Source: Bradyrhizobium sp. BRP22
Lineage (GTDB): Bacteria > Pseudomonadota > Alphaproteobacteria > Rhizobiales > Xanthobacteraceae
Length of the DNA stretch: 64,000 nucleotides
Assembly (NCBI RefSeq): GCF_020194175.1
Contig: NZ_JADYVX010000018.1
Span: 62,001 to 126,000, forward strand
Direction: 5' to 3'
In this document: piece after piece, positions 1 to 9,197 of the stretch
How the letters are laid out: each line of letters begins with the position of its first letter
How positions within the stretch are numbered: position 1 is the first letter of the stretch
Position numbers and translations under genes: made by a program
The notes under the pieces: generated by a model
The model's input: the letters and a program-made list of their open reading frames with translations, nothing else
The model's database searches: none
Told to the model about the DNA's origin: nothing

Positions 1-126
1 CCTTAGTTGCGGCGAACGTATCCAACGGCCTCATCAAAGTCTTTGAGACCGCACTTGGATTTTTGTCATGTCGAGTCGTATTCGCTTCAATCCTAGAGCA
101 ACGACCATTCACAAAGGATCCTCCTC

Positions 127-318
127 CTAAGCCTCGCCGTTGAAGGTAGGATCGACCCGCATCCGCTTCAGCTCTGCGAGGTCCTCGCCAACAAGCTTCA
201 ATCCACCCGTAGCAACGAGCTTGGAACCAGTATGCGCATCTAGGACGTCTCCGCCAGACGTGATGTATACGTCTCCAGTATTTCGTAAATGATCCGCCAC
301 GCTCCTTCCGGGCCACAC
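127..318 (-). CDS. small hypothetical protein (63 aa)
   Basis: The frame starts at GTG with a GGAGGGGG ribosome-binding site about 8 bases upstream. It lies downstream of the PrnB-like gene on the same strand. The protein is soluble and mixed in composition, with a short Gly/Val-rich middle and an acidic C-terminal half. I recognise no family and no membrane segment. It could be a real small gene or a chance frame in degraded DNA. Confidence 0.3.
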   Translation of the reverse strand: MWPGRSVADHLRNTGDVYITSGGDVLDAHTGSKLVATGGLKLVGEDLAELKRMRVDPTFNGEA

Positions 319-474
319 ACATCACCCCCTCCGATGCGCTTCTAGGCAGATGCCACACATCGTCAGCGTCCCTTGACTCAAACCGACGAAGCATCACTTG
401 GTCCTGAGACATCGAACGCCACCTTTGGATCCGTCTCGGATGCCTGCGCCTTTCGGCATTATTACATTTTTCAC

Positions 475-1713
475 CTAGCCAAATACCGTCGGCGATGGAC
501 GCGCCGCCGTTAGCAGCCGCTGTGAAAGGACAGCCTCAAGACTTTCCGAAGCCTCAACTCCGATAGTTGGACGACCCGGTTCAACCGTGTATTTCAAAGC
601 CGTAGTACGATGCAGGCGGGTAAACTGTTCCAGCGCACAAATACATGTAGCGCGCAGCCTTCGGATTTCACCACCACAGCGTTCGATGACGGGCGAAATG
701 GTTGCAAACCTAGGAAAGTCCGCTTTCCCTTCCAGCCAACTTGGCGTGGGCTCCGTGTCGCTTTTGTCTGGTGACAAGCAGCGGAACACCTCGTGAATGC
801 CTCCCTGCGGATAGTATTCGGACAACCGGTACAAATCCCTATAAAATTGCGGCTTCTGTTGAAAGAGTTCTTCGCCGACCAGGAGCACCGAGACCGCCAC
901 GATACGGGCAGAAAACCGACCGCTTGGGCCAAGCCTATTCTTGTAAGGGTTTTTCCCGTAAAACACACGAAATTGGCCGAATAGATCGGGCGACATATGT
1001 TCAAAAAATCGGGTCAGAAAATAGTGCGCTGCCTCAAGGCGCTCCAAGCATAGCGCGAGACATTGATGAGCGTCTGCGCGAGCCGCATCACGCAATTCAA
1101 GTAGAGCGGCGATTGCCAATTTTAGCTCGCTCTCGATGAGTTGATGACCCAAGCAAAAGTCTCGCTCCTCGACCCCGGCAGGGCCGAGGCAATATACGCG
1201 AGGATCGCTTTGCAGTGGGTTCGTCAGGATCGCATCTTCATAGGAGAGGACCTCAATGCTAGGCCGCCGCTGGCAGCTTAAGCGGGCGAGACGGCTCAGC
1301 GCCTCTCCCACCGTCAACTCCGCCTGCACGGCATCAAGGCGGGCAAACGCCGACATCTGATAAGCACAATTGACGAGATACTGGACGTCTGTCTTAGGGA
1401 CGGCGAAGTCGGGATCCGGCAGGTTCAGCAGCTGTCCATCATAGTCAGCCGATGCAATCATCGCATTAATGCTCCGTCCAAGAGCCTTGACTGCTTCATC
1501 TGGCCGTTCACTGCATTTGATCTCAGCAATGCAGTGCGGCAATTGATCGGTCACAAAATTGCTAACAAGCCCAAGCGGGCGTCTCCGTTGCCCACGATCG
1601 AAGCTACCGGAGAGATGAGAAAATGTCTGCAGAGCCCGATAGCGCGGCTGTTCCGAAGAAGGCGCGCTGCGCGCCCTATCAATTCCTTGTTGATCGTTAC
1701 TGAAGCGGACCAT
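475..1713 (-). CDS. PrnB-like heme protein (DUF1864 / TDO superfamily)
   Basis: The 412-residue product resembles monodechloroaminopyrrolnitrin synthase PrnB, a member of the tryptophan 2,3-dioxygenase heme superfamily. From memory of PrnB I match NPxxxDxRVYCLG (residues 165-177), the helix LESELKLAIAALLEL-like segment (192-207), FEHMSPDLFGQFRVFYG (237-253) followed by LGPSGRFSA (261-269), and FTRLH (364-368). His368 falls where PrnB has its heme-ligating histidine. PrnB is about 360 residues long, so the first 50 basic residues may be non-native and the true start may be internal. No prnA, prnC or prnD homologue is in this window, so pyrrolnitrin synthesis is not implied and the substrate is unknown. 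Confidence 0.65.
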   Translation of the reverse strand: MVRFSNDQQGIDRARSAPSSEQPRYRALQTFSHLSGSFDRGQRRRPLGLVSNFVTDQLPHCIAEIKCSERPDEAVKALGRSINAMIASADYDGQLLNLPDPDFAVPKTDVQYLVNCAYQMSAFARLDAVQAELTVGEALSRLARLSCQRRPSIEVLSYEDAILTNPLQSDPRVYCLGPAGVEERDFCLGHQLIESELKLAIAALLELRDAARADAHQCLALCLERLEAAHYFLTRFFEHMSPDLFGQFRVFYGKNPYKNRLGPSGRFSARIVAVSVLLVGEELFQQKPQFYRDLYRLSEYYPQGGIHEVFRCLSPDKSDTEPTPSWLEGKADFPRFATISPVIERCGGEIRRLRATCICALEQFTRLHRTTALKYTVEPGRPTIGVEASESLEAVLSQRLLTAARPSPTVFG

Positions 1714-2507
1714 TTCGAACAGCGAGCTGCATTACTTGCCAATCCATGCAGATCAGATCCCACCTCGCGGTGCGCTCGGTGGGACGGGCGGAACGAACAC
1801 AGACCGTCGAGGAGAGGCAGGTGTCTTGGCCAGTGGGAATATTCTTTGCGAAACCAGAGACCGCACTCCACATTACAGAGATTAAGGCGCTGATTTGCTT
1901 GAATCGAGCAAGTCTCATTTAGACTCCTGCGCGCCGACGACTGTGCATCCCATGGTCATACGAATCCTTTTCCGTGTCCCAGCAATCGACATGCCACCAA
2001 GTACGTTCGTGGGCCATGCTGGGAGATTGAAAACCATGTGCTTTGCGCCGTATGAAGGGAATATTTGCGCCATAACGTCGGCTCCCGGACATACGCGTTC
2101 TCAACCGGACACGGCCGCGAGCGACAACCCGGAGCATCGAGTGACCCCGGTCGTCTCTCGACAAGCCCAATTCTAAGCTGATTGGACAATATTCCAGTTA
2201 CTCTTGGACGGGAGCCAACCACCGAACCTTTGAGCCCAAGCCCTACGTCTCCTATGCCGTGGCATACGGCACCAATCGCCTGACTTGCCAACGCGTGCTG
2301 GTGAACGAGCATTTGGGGGCACAAGCGCACCATACGATGGACTTTCCGGAACCCCATGGCAGTTCGCGAACGTGGTCTTTGGACAGCAGGCCGCGCTTAA
2401 ATGCATGTGTCCTCGGCGATTCGCGAAGTCAGCGGCCAAGTCGAGATCGAGCGGCGTACAAAAGGGTTCGAAGGGATAGGTCGTGATAGCGGGAGTAGAT
2501 TGGCGCT
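1714..2507. other. no recognisable gene
   Basis: Open frames of up to 133 codons exist on both strands, but none shows a known domain, a convincing ribosome-binding site or consistent codon bias. This looks like degraded island DNA. Confidence 0.5.
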
Positions 2508-2523
2508 TGTCGCATTTGTGACA
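2508..2523 (+). promoter_or_regulatory. NifA upstream activator sequence
   Basis: A perfect TGT-N10-ACA motif (TGT 2508-2510, ACA 2521-2523). It lies about 85 bases upstream of a perfect -24/-12 element, the usual geometry for NifA enhancers in Bradyrhizobium. Confidence 0.7.
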
Positions 2524-2608
2524 CCACAGAGCCTTGTCCGATTGAAGACACGTCCCAATTATTCGCTGTTTGAGGCTGATTCAGCACCTTACGTGTTAAG
2601 CACGTCTC

Positions 2609-2625
2609 TGGCACAGCGGTTGCTA
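2609..2625 (+). promoter_or_regulatory. sigma54 (-24/-12) promoter
   Basis: TGGCACAGCGGTTGCTA matches the RpoN consensus TGGCAC-N5-TTGCW, with GG and GC separated by exactly ten bases. With the activator site at 2508 it forms a NifA-type promoter reading rightward. The next recognisable DNA, from about 2658, is an IS3 fragment, so the gene it originally drove is missing. Confidence 0.75.
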
Positions 2626-2657
2626 TTATGCAGCGATAGCGAGTGAGACCTGAGTGC

Positions 2658-2935
2658 AGTCAACGGCGTCACACTGGACTTCTCGCGGCCCGGCAAGCCG
2701 ACTGACAATGCCTTCATCGAGGCCTTCAATGGTCGCTTCCGGGCCGAATGCCTCAACGCCCATTGGTTCCTATCCCTTGCGGACGCCCAGGAAAAGGTGG
2801 AGGATTAGCGCAGATAGTACAATGAAGAGCGCCCCCATGGGGCGATCGGCAATCGACCGCCGATTTTGCTGCAGAACCACTTGGCGCAACCAACCCGCCA
2901 ACGTGATGAGAGGCGAAAAACTCTCGTTCTGAGTG
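2658..2935 (+). pseudogene. IS3-family transposase (OrfB) C-terminal fragment
   Basis: Read in one frame, the DNA encodes the C-terminal integrase-core signature of IS3-family transposases: GVTLDFSRPGKPTDNAFIEA, then NGRFRAECLN and EERPHGAIGNRPP. Two in-frame TAG codons (after VED and three codons later) interrupt the motif that is normally EDWRRYYNEERPH. The N-terminal part and the rest of the element are absent. Confidence 0.8.
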
Positions 2936-2959
2936 GTCCAAACTTCGGTCTAGCAGCAA

Positions 2960-3487
2960 AAATACCGAGACTCTAACCGCCGTTGGATGAAAGCGGTAGC
3001 AGGTCAGGTCAATTATACTGCTGTCAGGGAAATGGGTGATGCGAGCGCAATGTGCGCACCGCCGAGGACGGTCACGCCGTTATGAGCATGCTAGCGAGCA
3101 CGGCGAAACATGTCGGCAAGCATACGAACAACGTCGCAGGTGGAATAGGAATAGCGCCATAGAGCCATCTCAAAGTCCCGAATGTCAAAGTCCCGAAGGC
3201 TCGCTCGCGTCTCCTCAACGCAAGTTATGATCTCGTTCGCTAGGTCGGAAACACTACGTCCAATGCTACAACTTCACGCTACGTGCGATTCAAGTCTGTT
3301 TTGAGGGTCATGCGCACAAAATGTACGAACTCTGCGCTGACCCCTCTGGTCTTCATTTTGTCCTGTAGACATCCGCATGACTTTCGTATTTGAAATCTGA
3401 GCTTCAGGTGGCCCTCAGTTTCACCCATGCGCCTCAACTCAGGGCATCATCAGCACGGATATCGTTGCCGAGCCTTTAGAAAGAAAG
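2960..3487. other. no gene; short tandem repeat
   Basis: No supported coding region. Around 3170-3200 a 15-base unit (TCAAAGTCCCGAAKG) occurs twice in tandem. The rest is featureless. Confidence 0.4.
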
Positions 3488-3829
3488 ATGAAGAAGCACT
3501 CTCACGACGAGATCTTGTTCAAGCTTGCCCGAGCAAACGAGCTTGCCCGTGCGGGCAATTCTCAGGTGGAGATTTGCAAAGCACTGGGCGTCAGTGTCAT
3601 GACCCTTCATCGTTGGCGGAAAATGCCCTTGCATCAGAGTGATGCAACGCTCGCTCAATGTCGCACACCTGAGAATAGCATGTCAGCCGAGGCGCGAACA
3701 ATCGATGACATGCGGGGTGTGTTAGAGGACCTTACGCTTGAAAACCAACGCTTTCGGAAGATCGTTGCGGATCTCTTGTTGGAGAAGACGAGGCTGGAAG
3801 AAGCTTTAGCTGCAGCCGTCCGGGCTTGA
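3488..3829 (+). CDS. IS3/IS911 OrfA-like helix-turn-helix protein
   Basis: This 113-residue protein has an N-terminal helix-turn-helix (about residues 8-46, ending VSVMTLHRWRKM). Its C-terminal coiled-coil is built like an IS3-family OrfA leucine zipper: LTLENQRFRKIVADLLLEKT, residues 83-102. No OrfB partner follows and no terminal repeats are visible. It is therefore an orphan OrfA or a domesticated DNA-binding protein. An AGAAAG sequence precedes the ATG. Confidence 0.55.
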   Translation: MKKHSHDEILFKLARANELARAGNSQVEICKALGVSVMTLHRWRKMPLHQSDATLAQCRTPENSMSAEARTIDDMRGVLEDLTLENQRFRKIVADLLLEKTRLEEALAAAVRA

Positions 3830-3927
3830 TCGGGCGCGCGTCTGAAATTCTGCCACCTCTGCGGCCATGGAAGCCTCGACGGCTAGTATTCTTTTTGGTC
3901 CGTTACGGTAACGATACGCTGATCGGA

Positions 3928-4176
3928 ATGAAGGTCGAACTCTTCTGGATCGTTGTGCTAGCAACGACCAGCTTGGCTCTCACATTGTACGGCGCCGGGG
4001 CCTCAGCGCTGGAGAGTAATACTGTCGGACTTTGGAATAATGGATCCCATGAGTTTGCCAGGACCGATCGCAATTGCGGAGAGCTCCACCTGACGCGCTG
4101 TGTTTCACCCAGTAGCAGACGGCATTGGCTACCGGACTTGAGGAACTCGAATTCGCCAACTAGGTTTTCGATGTGA
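3928..4176 (+). CDS. small exported protein, possibly truncated
   Basis: Starting at the internal ATG at 3928, the first 25 residues form a signal peptide: MKVE, then a hydrophobic stretch WIVVLATTSLALTLYGAG, then ASA before the likely cleavage site. The remaining 57 residues contain two cysteines and no recognised domain. The tail is Ser/Arg-rich and may be out of frame, so this could be the 5' end of a broken secreted-protein gene. Confidence 0.35.
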   Translation: MKVELFWIVVLATTSLALTLYGAGASALESNTVGLWNNGSHEFARTDRNCGELHLTRCVSPSSRRHWLPDLRNSNSPTRFSM

Positions 4177-4481
4177 CGAAACACCAACTGGGCTAAGCGC
4201 GGTTCAATTTAGCCCCGCTGCCTCCAGCAGGTTCTGCCGCTGTGATCTACAACGCGAATGGTCGCTTTAACGGTGACTCGCCTAATTGTAGTTTTCTCAC
4301 CCAGCGCTCATGCGCGCTTGAAGCGTGGTCTGAGGAATCGTTTTGTCGAAAACATGATGCCAAGGTCTTGCTCGAAGTCTCCGGAGATCTCCCGACCTCT
4401 TGCGTTTTCTGCACCGCCGACGCATATACGTAGTGCGGTAGCGCGATGCGCTATCGCTGCCCTCCTTAGGCGTTTCCTCCC

Positions 4482-5533
4482 TAGAGCGTTTCACGTTTTG
4501 ATGGAAGCATATCCTGCGTTGGCGAAGTAGTTGCTGCATTCGGTAGGCTGCATCGAGGTGACGAGGTCGCCGATGTGTCGCCAAATGTCTTCGAGGGTGC
4601 GCTTCTGCGCGATGCGCATCCAGTGCTTGATCTTGGCGAAGGTCTGTTCGATCGGATTGAGGTCGGGTGAGTAAGGCGGCAGATACCAGAGTCTGGCGCC
4701 GGCGCCGCGGATGATGCGGCGCAGAGCAGCCGACTTGTGGCTGCCGAGATTGTCCATGATCACGATGTCGCCCGGCTTGAGAACTGGAACGAGCTGCTGT
4801 TCGACATAAGCCCGGAAGCATTCGCCGTTGATCGGCCCGTCGAAGACGCAGGGAGCGACGAGGCTGTCAGAGCGCAAGGCGCCGAGAAGGGTCAGCGTCC
4901 GCCAATGGCCGTGGGGTGCAAAGCCTCGCACCCGTTCGCCCTTCGGCCCCCATCCGCGCAACGGGGCCATGCTGGTCTTGATCCAGGTCTCATCGATGAA
5001 GACCAGGCGCTGAGGATCGAGGCTCGCCTGCCACGACTGCCAGCGACGGCGCCGGCGCGCGACGTCCGCGCGGGCCTGCTCAAGGGCGAACAGCGTTTTT
5101 TTTGAACCGCAGGCCTTCGCGCCGCAGGAACGTCCAGACTGCATTGTGCGAGACCTCGACCCCACGGGCAGCAAGTTCATCCTTCAGCTTGTGCAGCGTC
5201 AGATGCGGCGTTTGGCTGATCCGCTCCTTGATGAAGGCGCGATGCGGTTCCAGCACCGGCTTGCGGTATCCGCCGATCTTGCCGGGCGCCACTGAACCAG
5301 TCGCACGATAGCGCTGTGACCACTTCACCACCGAGGACACCGCCACGCCAAATCGCGTAGCAACCGCCCGGCAGCTCTCGCCCCCATTCACAGCTGCAAC
5401 AACACGTTCACGCAGATCGTTGGAAAGTGGTCGGCTCATCGGATGCTGGCCCCCAGACCCAGCCAACATCTTGAATCACAAACCGCCCCGCAGGGGAATC
5501 CCTAACGATTCAACCTAGCCATGAACCGCTCTA
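4482..5533 (-). mobile_element. IS630-family insertion sequence
   Basis: The element is about 1.05 kb and bounded by TA dinucleotides (4482-4483 and 5532-5533), as expected for IS630. Imperfect terminal inverted repeats read GAGCGTTTCA on the left and GAGCGGTTCA on the right (inward). It carries one transposase in two overlapping frames. Both ends are present, so it looks structurally complete. Confidence 0.85.
4491..5469 (-). CDS. IS630 transposase, two frames joined by frameshift
   Basis: The upstream frame (5080-5469; first likely Met MSRPLSNDLRERVV) encodes the helix-turn-helix half. The downstream frame (4491-5180) encodes the DDE half: FIDETW, VIMDNLGSHK and PYSPDLNPIE, i.e. Asp, Asp and Glu. 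The frames overlap at a run of eight A residues on the coding strand (T-run at 5096-5103). Such slippery runs are used for programmed frameshifting in this family, so the split need not mean inactivity. The stop codon lies inside the left terminal repeat. Confidence 0.85.
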
Positions 5534-5687
5534 GACTTAGGCCGCTTGTTCACTACAAGCGGCCTCTTTTCTCGTTCGCCGCTGTGGCGACACCCCGGCT
5601 ATTCCGGTGGTTGCGCAACTCCATATTGTCAAACGCCATCCGGAACTGCCCCCTTTGCGTCATGAAGAACTGCCCCCACCATCTGGG

Positions 5688-6548
5688 TTATGATCTCGGT
5701 TGAAGGTTGTTTCCGCCGGTGACGGGCCGGAGGGAGGCGGAGCCGACCGGAGGGCCGTCACCGGCGGGCGGCGGCTGGATGAGGCCGCTCTTGCGCTTGG
5801 CGCGGAGCCGGTAACTGTCGCCGCGGATCGTCAGCACGTGGCTGTGGTGCAAAAGCCGGTCGACGATCGCGGTGGCGACCACGGGATCGGCGAACACGGT
5901 GCCCCATTCGGCAACACTGCGGTTTGAGGTAATCAGCATGGCGCCGGTTTCGTAGCGCCGGCTGACCAGTTGGAAGAACAGATGTGCCGCGTCAGGTTCC
6001 AGCGGCAGGTAGCCGAGCTCGTCGACGATCAGTAGCTTTGGCTTCGACAGCGCGAGCAGTTTCTCGTCCAGGCGTCGCTCGCCGTGCGCCTTGGCGAGGC
6101 CAGCGACCAGCGTCGTCGCCGTGGTGAACTGCACCGTATACCCGGCCAGGATTGCCTCTCCCCCGAGTGCAATGGATAGGTGCGTCTTGCCGACGCCCGG
6201 CGGGCCAAGCAGCAGCACGTTCTCTCCGTTGGCGATCCAACGTGACGCGGCAAGATCACGGATCTGCTTCGGATCGATGGACGGCTGCGCCTCGAAGTCG
6301 AAGCCAGCAAGCTCCTTCACGGCCGGGAAGTGTGCGAGCTTCAGCGCCATCTCGATACGGCGATGATCCTTGCGTGCGATCTCGCGTTCGCACAGCAGGA
6401 TCAGCGTCTCACGTGCCGACAGGTTTGCGCGCGCCGCTTCGTCGAGCAGGCTGTCGAGCTGATCGCGGATGCCGGAGAGCTGCAATCGCGCCAGCATGGC
6501 ATCGAGCGGATCGGTTGTTGCTTCAATGAGCTTCTTTGCCCGCACCAT
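5688..6548 (-). CDS. istB: IS21-family helper ATPase IstB
   Basis: The AAA+ helper of IS21 transposition, 286 residues counted from the ATG that overlaps the istA stop (ATGA). Walker A is GPPGVGKTH and Walker B is LLIVDELGYLP; the LITSNRSVAEW and VDRLLHHS segments are typical of IstB. The length is slightly over the family norm because of a Pro/Gly-rich tail. The frame appears intact although its partner istA is broken. Confidence 0.9.
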   Translation of the reverse strand: MVRAKKLIEATTDPLDAMLARLQLSGIRDQLDSLLDEAARANLSARETLILLCEREIARKDHRRIEMALKLAHFPAVKELAGFDFEAQPSIDPKQIRDLAASRWIANGENVLLLGPPGVGKTHLSIALGGEAILAGYTVQFTTATTLVAGLAKAHGERRLDEKLLALSKPKLLIVDELGYLPLEPDAAHLFFQLVSRRYETGAMLITSNRSVAEWGTVFADPVVATAIVDRLLHHSHVLTIRGDSYRLRAKRKSGLIQPPPAGDGPPVGSASLRPVTGGNNLQPRS

Positions 6549-7841
6549 CAGAAGCTTTCTCCGATCACGGCTTCGTATTCGGCAAGAGGACGTAGCAGCG
6601 ACGGCGGTGGAGATGGCGCCAGCACCGCCGCCGCGATCTCCGCCCGGCGGACCGCGCCATTGCGCCCGGCAACACCATCGAGATGAGCGGAGTCGACGAT
6701 CCGCAGCCGGCGCCCGTCCGATTGCTTGTGGACCGCAACCTGGTGCAATCCATGGCGGATCCGCACTTCGCCGGCCGCGATCGTCACCGCCACGCGCTCG
6801 CCAATAAGGCGCCACGGCACCGAGTAGCTGTTCGTGTCGATCTCGACGGCGCAATCATTGCCGACGACGCGGGTCAGTTCACGCAAGGATCCGAACGACG
6901 GCTGCCCGCCGAGCGGTTTCAACCGATGTATCTCGTCACGCGCGAAGCGGATGATCGGCGCCTCGCCGGTCGTGCCGTGGATACGAACGTTCGCAACCTC
7001 ACGCTCCCACCTGTCGAGATGCGCCTCGAATGCTTCCCAGCTTGGGAAGGAATGCCCCGCGATCGCGTTCTTCTTCACGTATCCGACGCCGTTCTGCCTT
7101 CGTGCGGGCCCGATATGGCGCGCACGCGCGAGGACGGAAGCCCCAATGTTTTGCGAAGGCAATCAGCTTGTCGTTAAACTGAACCGATCGGCTCACTGCG
7201 TCGTGGCGCACCACGAGCGCCCGGGGATTGTCCATCAGCACTTCCTCCGGCACGCCGCCGAAGGTTGTGAATGCGCTCTCGAGCCCGGCGAACCAGTGCT
7301 CCTGCCTCTCGGCCCGGAACGCACGCACATGGAGCCGTCGCGAGTGTCCGAGCGTTGCTACAAAAACAAATGCCTTGATCTTCGCCCCTCCGATATCGAC
7401 CAAACGCTCCCCGAAGTCGATCTGCAGCTGCCGGCCCGGCGGTGTCTCAAACCGCATCGTCGCCAGCGCCTCCGCCTCCGCCTTCAGCGCCTGGCGATAG
7501 GGCTGCACGGCGCGTTGCAGCGTTCGCCGGCTGACCGCCACGCCTTTTTCGGCCAAAAGGTCCTGGCGCACCACGTCGGAATTGCCGCGATGCCGAATGA
7601 GCCAATCCTCAAGACCGTCGAGACGCTTCGGCCGCTCAGGCGACTTGAACGGCTTCACCCCGCCCGCCGCCACGTAGTTCTTTACCGTGTGATGGCTGCA
7701 GCCCAGCTGCTGCGCAATCCGCTTCAGACCCCACCCGCACGCTCTCAGGCGCAACATCTCCGCCACGTCATCCGGCGTCTTCATCACTTGCCCCCGTGGA
7801 TCACTCCACGGAGAGCCTTCAGTGATTCGTTCCTGCTTCAT
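6548..7841 (-). pseudogene. istA: IS21-family transposase IstA, frameshifted
   Basis: The N-terminal part (7841 to about 7100) has the HTH (GWGLKRIAQQLGCSHHTVKN) and the first catalytic region (LQIDFGE ... MDNPRALV). At APYRARTKA the frame is lost. The continuation GVGYVKKNAIAGHSFPSWEA through the C-terminal domain lies in another frame (to 6548). A one-base deletion near 7098 explains the switch. Without it this would be a roughly 430-residue IstA. Confidence 0.85.
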
Positions 7842-7924
7842 TCACTCTCTCCTCAGCTATCCGAGGAGGGGCAATTCCTCGTGACGCTGAGGGGGCAGTT
7901 TTCCATGGCGCGCGACATCCATAT

Positions 7925-8404
7925 CACCGTCGTTTTCCCTCACGGCCAGGCTACGGGCTGATCCGGTCGCGCCTCGCCACGTAACTTTTCCAGTCGAGGT
8001 TCCGCAACGAAATCTCGGAAACACTTGCGCGTACATCTCGCCGTCGCTTGTCACGCCATCCTCGCACCCCACTTTGATGCAAGCTGCAAAGCAAAACTTG
8101 GAAGACGTCGCTCTCCAGCGGTTTGCCGATGTCGCACACGTCTCAGGTCCGGCCTATGACAACTCTGTCCGTGCCTGTCACGGTATGACGTACCCAGACG
8201 CTTGTCCGTTTGTTGGAAACCGGCCAGCTCGACCGCGAGGCTTTCGAGAGGCCCAGCGAGGCGGGCGGCTTTGCGAGCTCAGCTCGCGAGCCAGAGCCGC
8301 TTCGTGATCAACGTCGATATGGGTGGCGCTCCTAGCAGACCCAGTGGGATGGCATGTTGTCCTGCCGTTGTCGTTGGGGACGAGCGAACCTGCGCCCCAG
8401 AGCG
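7925..8404. other. no recognisable gene
   Basis: The space between the IS21 element and the end of cobF. Only short frames occur, and no terminator or promoter motif was found. Confidence 0.4.
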
Positions 8405-9154
8405 CTAGGATAGGCGCTTTAAAATATAGCTATCCATGATCCAGCCGTGCTTGACCCGGGCTTTCTGTCGCGCGGCGATGATGCTTGACCCGATCTCTGC
8501 AAGGGCCCCCGCCATGGTGATCTCCTGGGGCATGCCGAGATACGCGCCCCACCAGATATGTAATCCGGCCGGGTCAAGACATTGGAACGCGGCGCCGCCA
8601 TCGAGCATGACGACCACGCTATCCACACCGGATGGCCAACCACCTTGACGCAGCCGCCGACCGGTGGTGACGAGAAAAGGCTCCCCAACGTCATTCAGCG
8701 GCAGTGAATGCGCTGCGCAGAGCGCCTGGATTGACGTGATGCCCGGGACGACCTCAATGACCGGCAACGGATCGAGTCTTCGAGCGATCCGCAAGCTCGA
8801 GTCGTATAGCAACGGATCGCCCCAGATTAGCAGCGCAACTCGTCCATCAGGACCGAGATGGTCCGCAATCGCCTGCGACCAGGTCGCAGCGACGAGGTCG
8901 TGCCATTCGTCCACTCCCGTGCGGTAGTCCTCCTGCCCCGTGTCACGCACGGGCAGATCGAACTCGACAATGCGCGTGCGCTCGTTCGTCAGCGCCTTCG
9001 CGCACACGTTCCGGCGCAGGTCGGCGAGATCGGACTTCGCCGTGCCCTTGCGCGGAATCAGCACAAGGTTGGCGGCGTTGATGGCGCGGATCGCAGCGAG
9101 TGTAAGCTGCTCTGGATCGCCGCAACCGATACCTATCAGGGAGAGTGTCAGCAT
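8405..9154 (-). CDS. cobF: precorrin-6A synthase (deacetylating)
   Basis: A SAM-dependent C1-methyltransferase of the aerobic cobalamin pathway that methylates precorrin-5 and releases acetate. The 249-residue protein starts with the tetrapyrrole-methylase signature LIGIGCGDPEQLT and carries ALLIWGDPLLYDSS and EVVPGITSIQALCA. CobF-specific features include LVLIPRKG and the C-terminal SYILKRLS. It is the last gene of the riboswitch-led operon and appears intact. Confidence 0.92.
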   Translation of the reverse strand: MLTLSLIGIGCGDPEQLTLAAIRAINAANLVLIPRKGTAKSDLADLRRNVCAKALTNERTRIVEFDLPVRDTGQEDYRTGVDEWHDLVAATWSQAIADHLGPDGRVALLIWGDPLLYDSSLRIARRLDPLPVIEVVPGITSIQALCAAHSLPLNDVGEPFLVTTGRRLRQGGWPSGVDSVVVMLDGGAAFQCLDPAGLHIWWGAYLGMPQEITMAGALAEIGSSIIAARQKARVKHGWIMDSYILKRLS

Positions 9155-9197
9155 CAGATTCTACGCAAGGGGCGGCCCGACTTGCCACCGCCTTGAG

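Larger units (their letters stand above)
4455..5570 (+). ncRNA. alpha-r8 (MmgR)-type sRNA gene split by IS630
   Basis: Removing the IS630 element rejoins TTTCCTCCC (4473-4481) and TA to GACTTAGGCCGC, and then a terminator GGCCGCTTG-loop-CAAGCGGCC (5540-5564) followed by TCTTTT. The 10-base motif UUUCCUCCCU in a single-stranded stretch before a terminator hairpin is the hallmark of the alpha-r8/MmgR sRNA family. An intact relative of this locus lies at 32.7 kb. The element sits in the TA at the end of the motif, so the sRNA is separated from its terminator and should be inactive. Confidence 0.6.
5627..7917 (-). mobile_element. IS21-family insertion sequence with 7-bp target duplication
   Basis: The element starts with TGTC (5627) and ends with GACA (7917). 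Near each end GGAACTGCCCCCTTTGCGTC / GAAAACTGCCCCCTCAGCGT and further GAA-CTGCCCC copies form the multiple terminal repeats typical of IS21. TCCATAT is present on both sides (5620-5626 and 7918-7924), a clean 7-bp duplication. It carries istA and istB on the minus strand. Confidence 0.9.
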
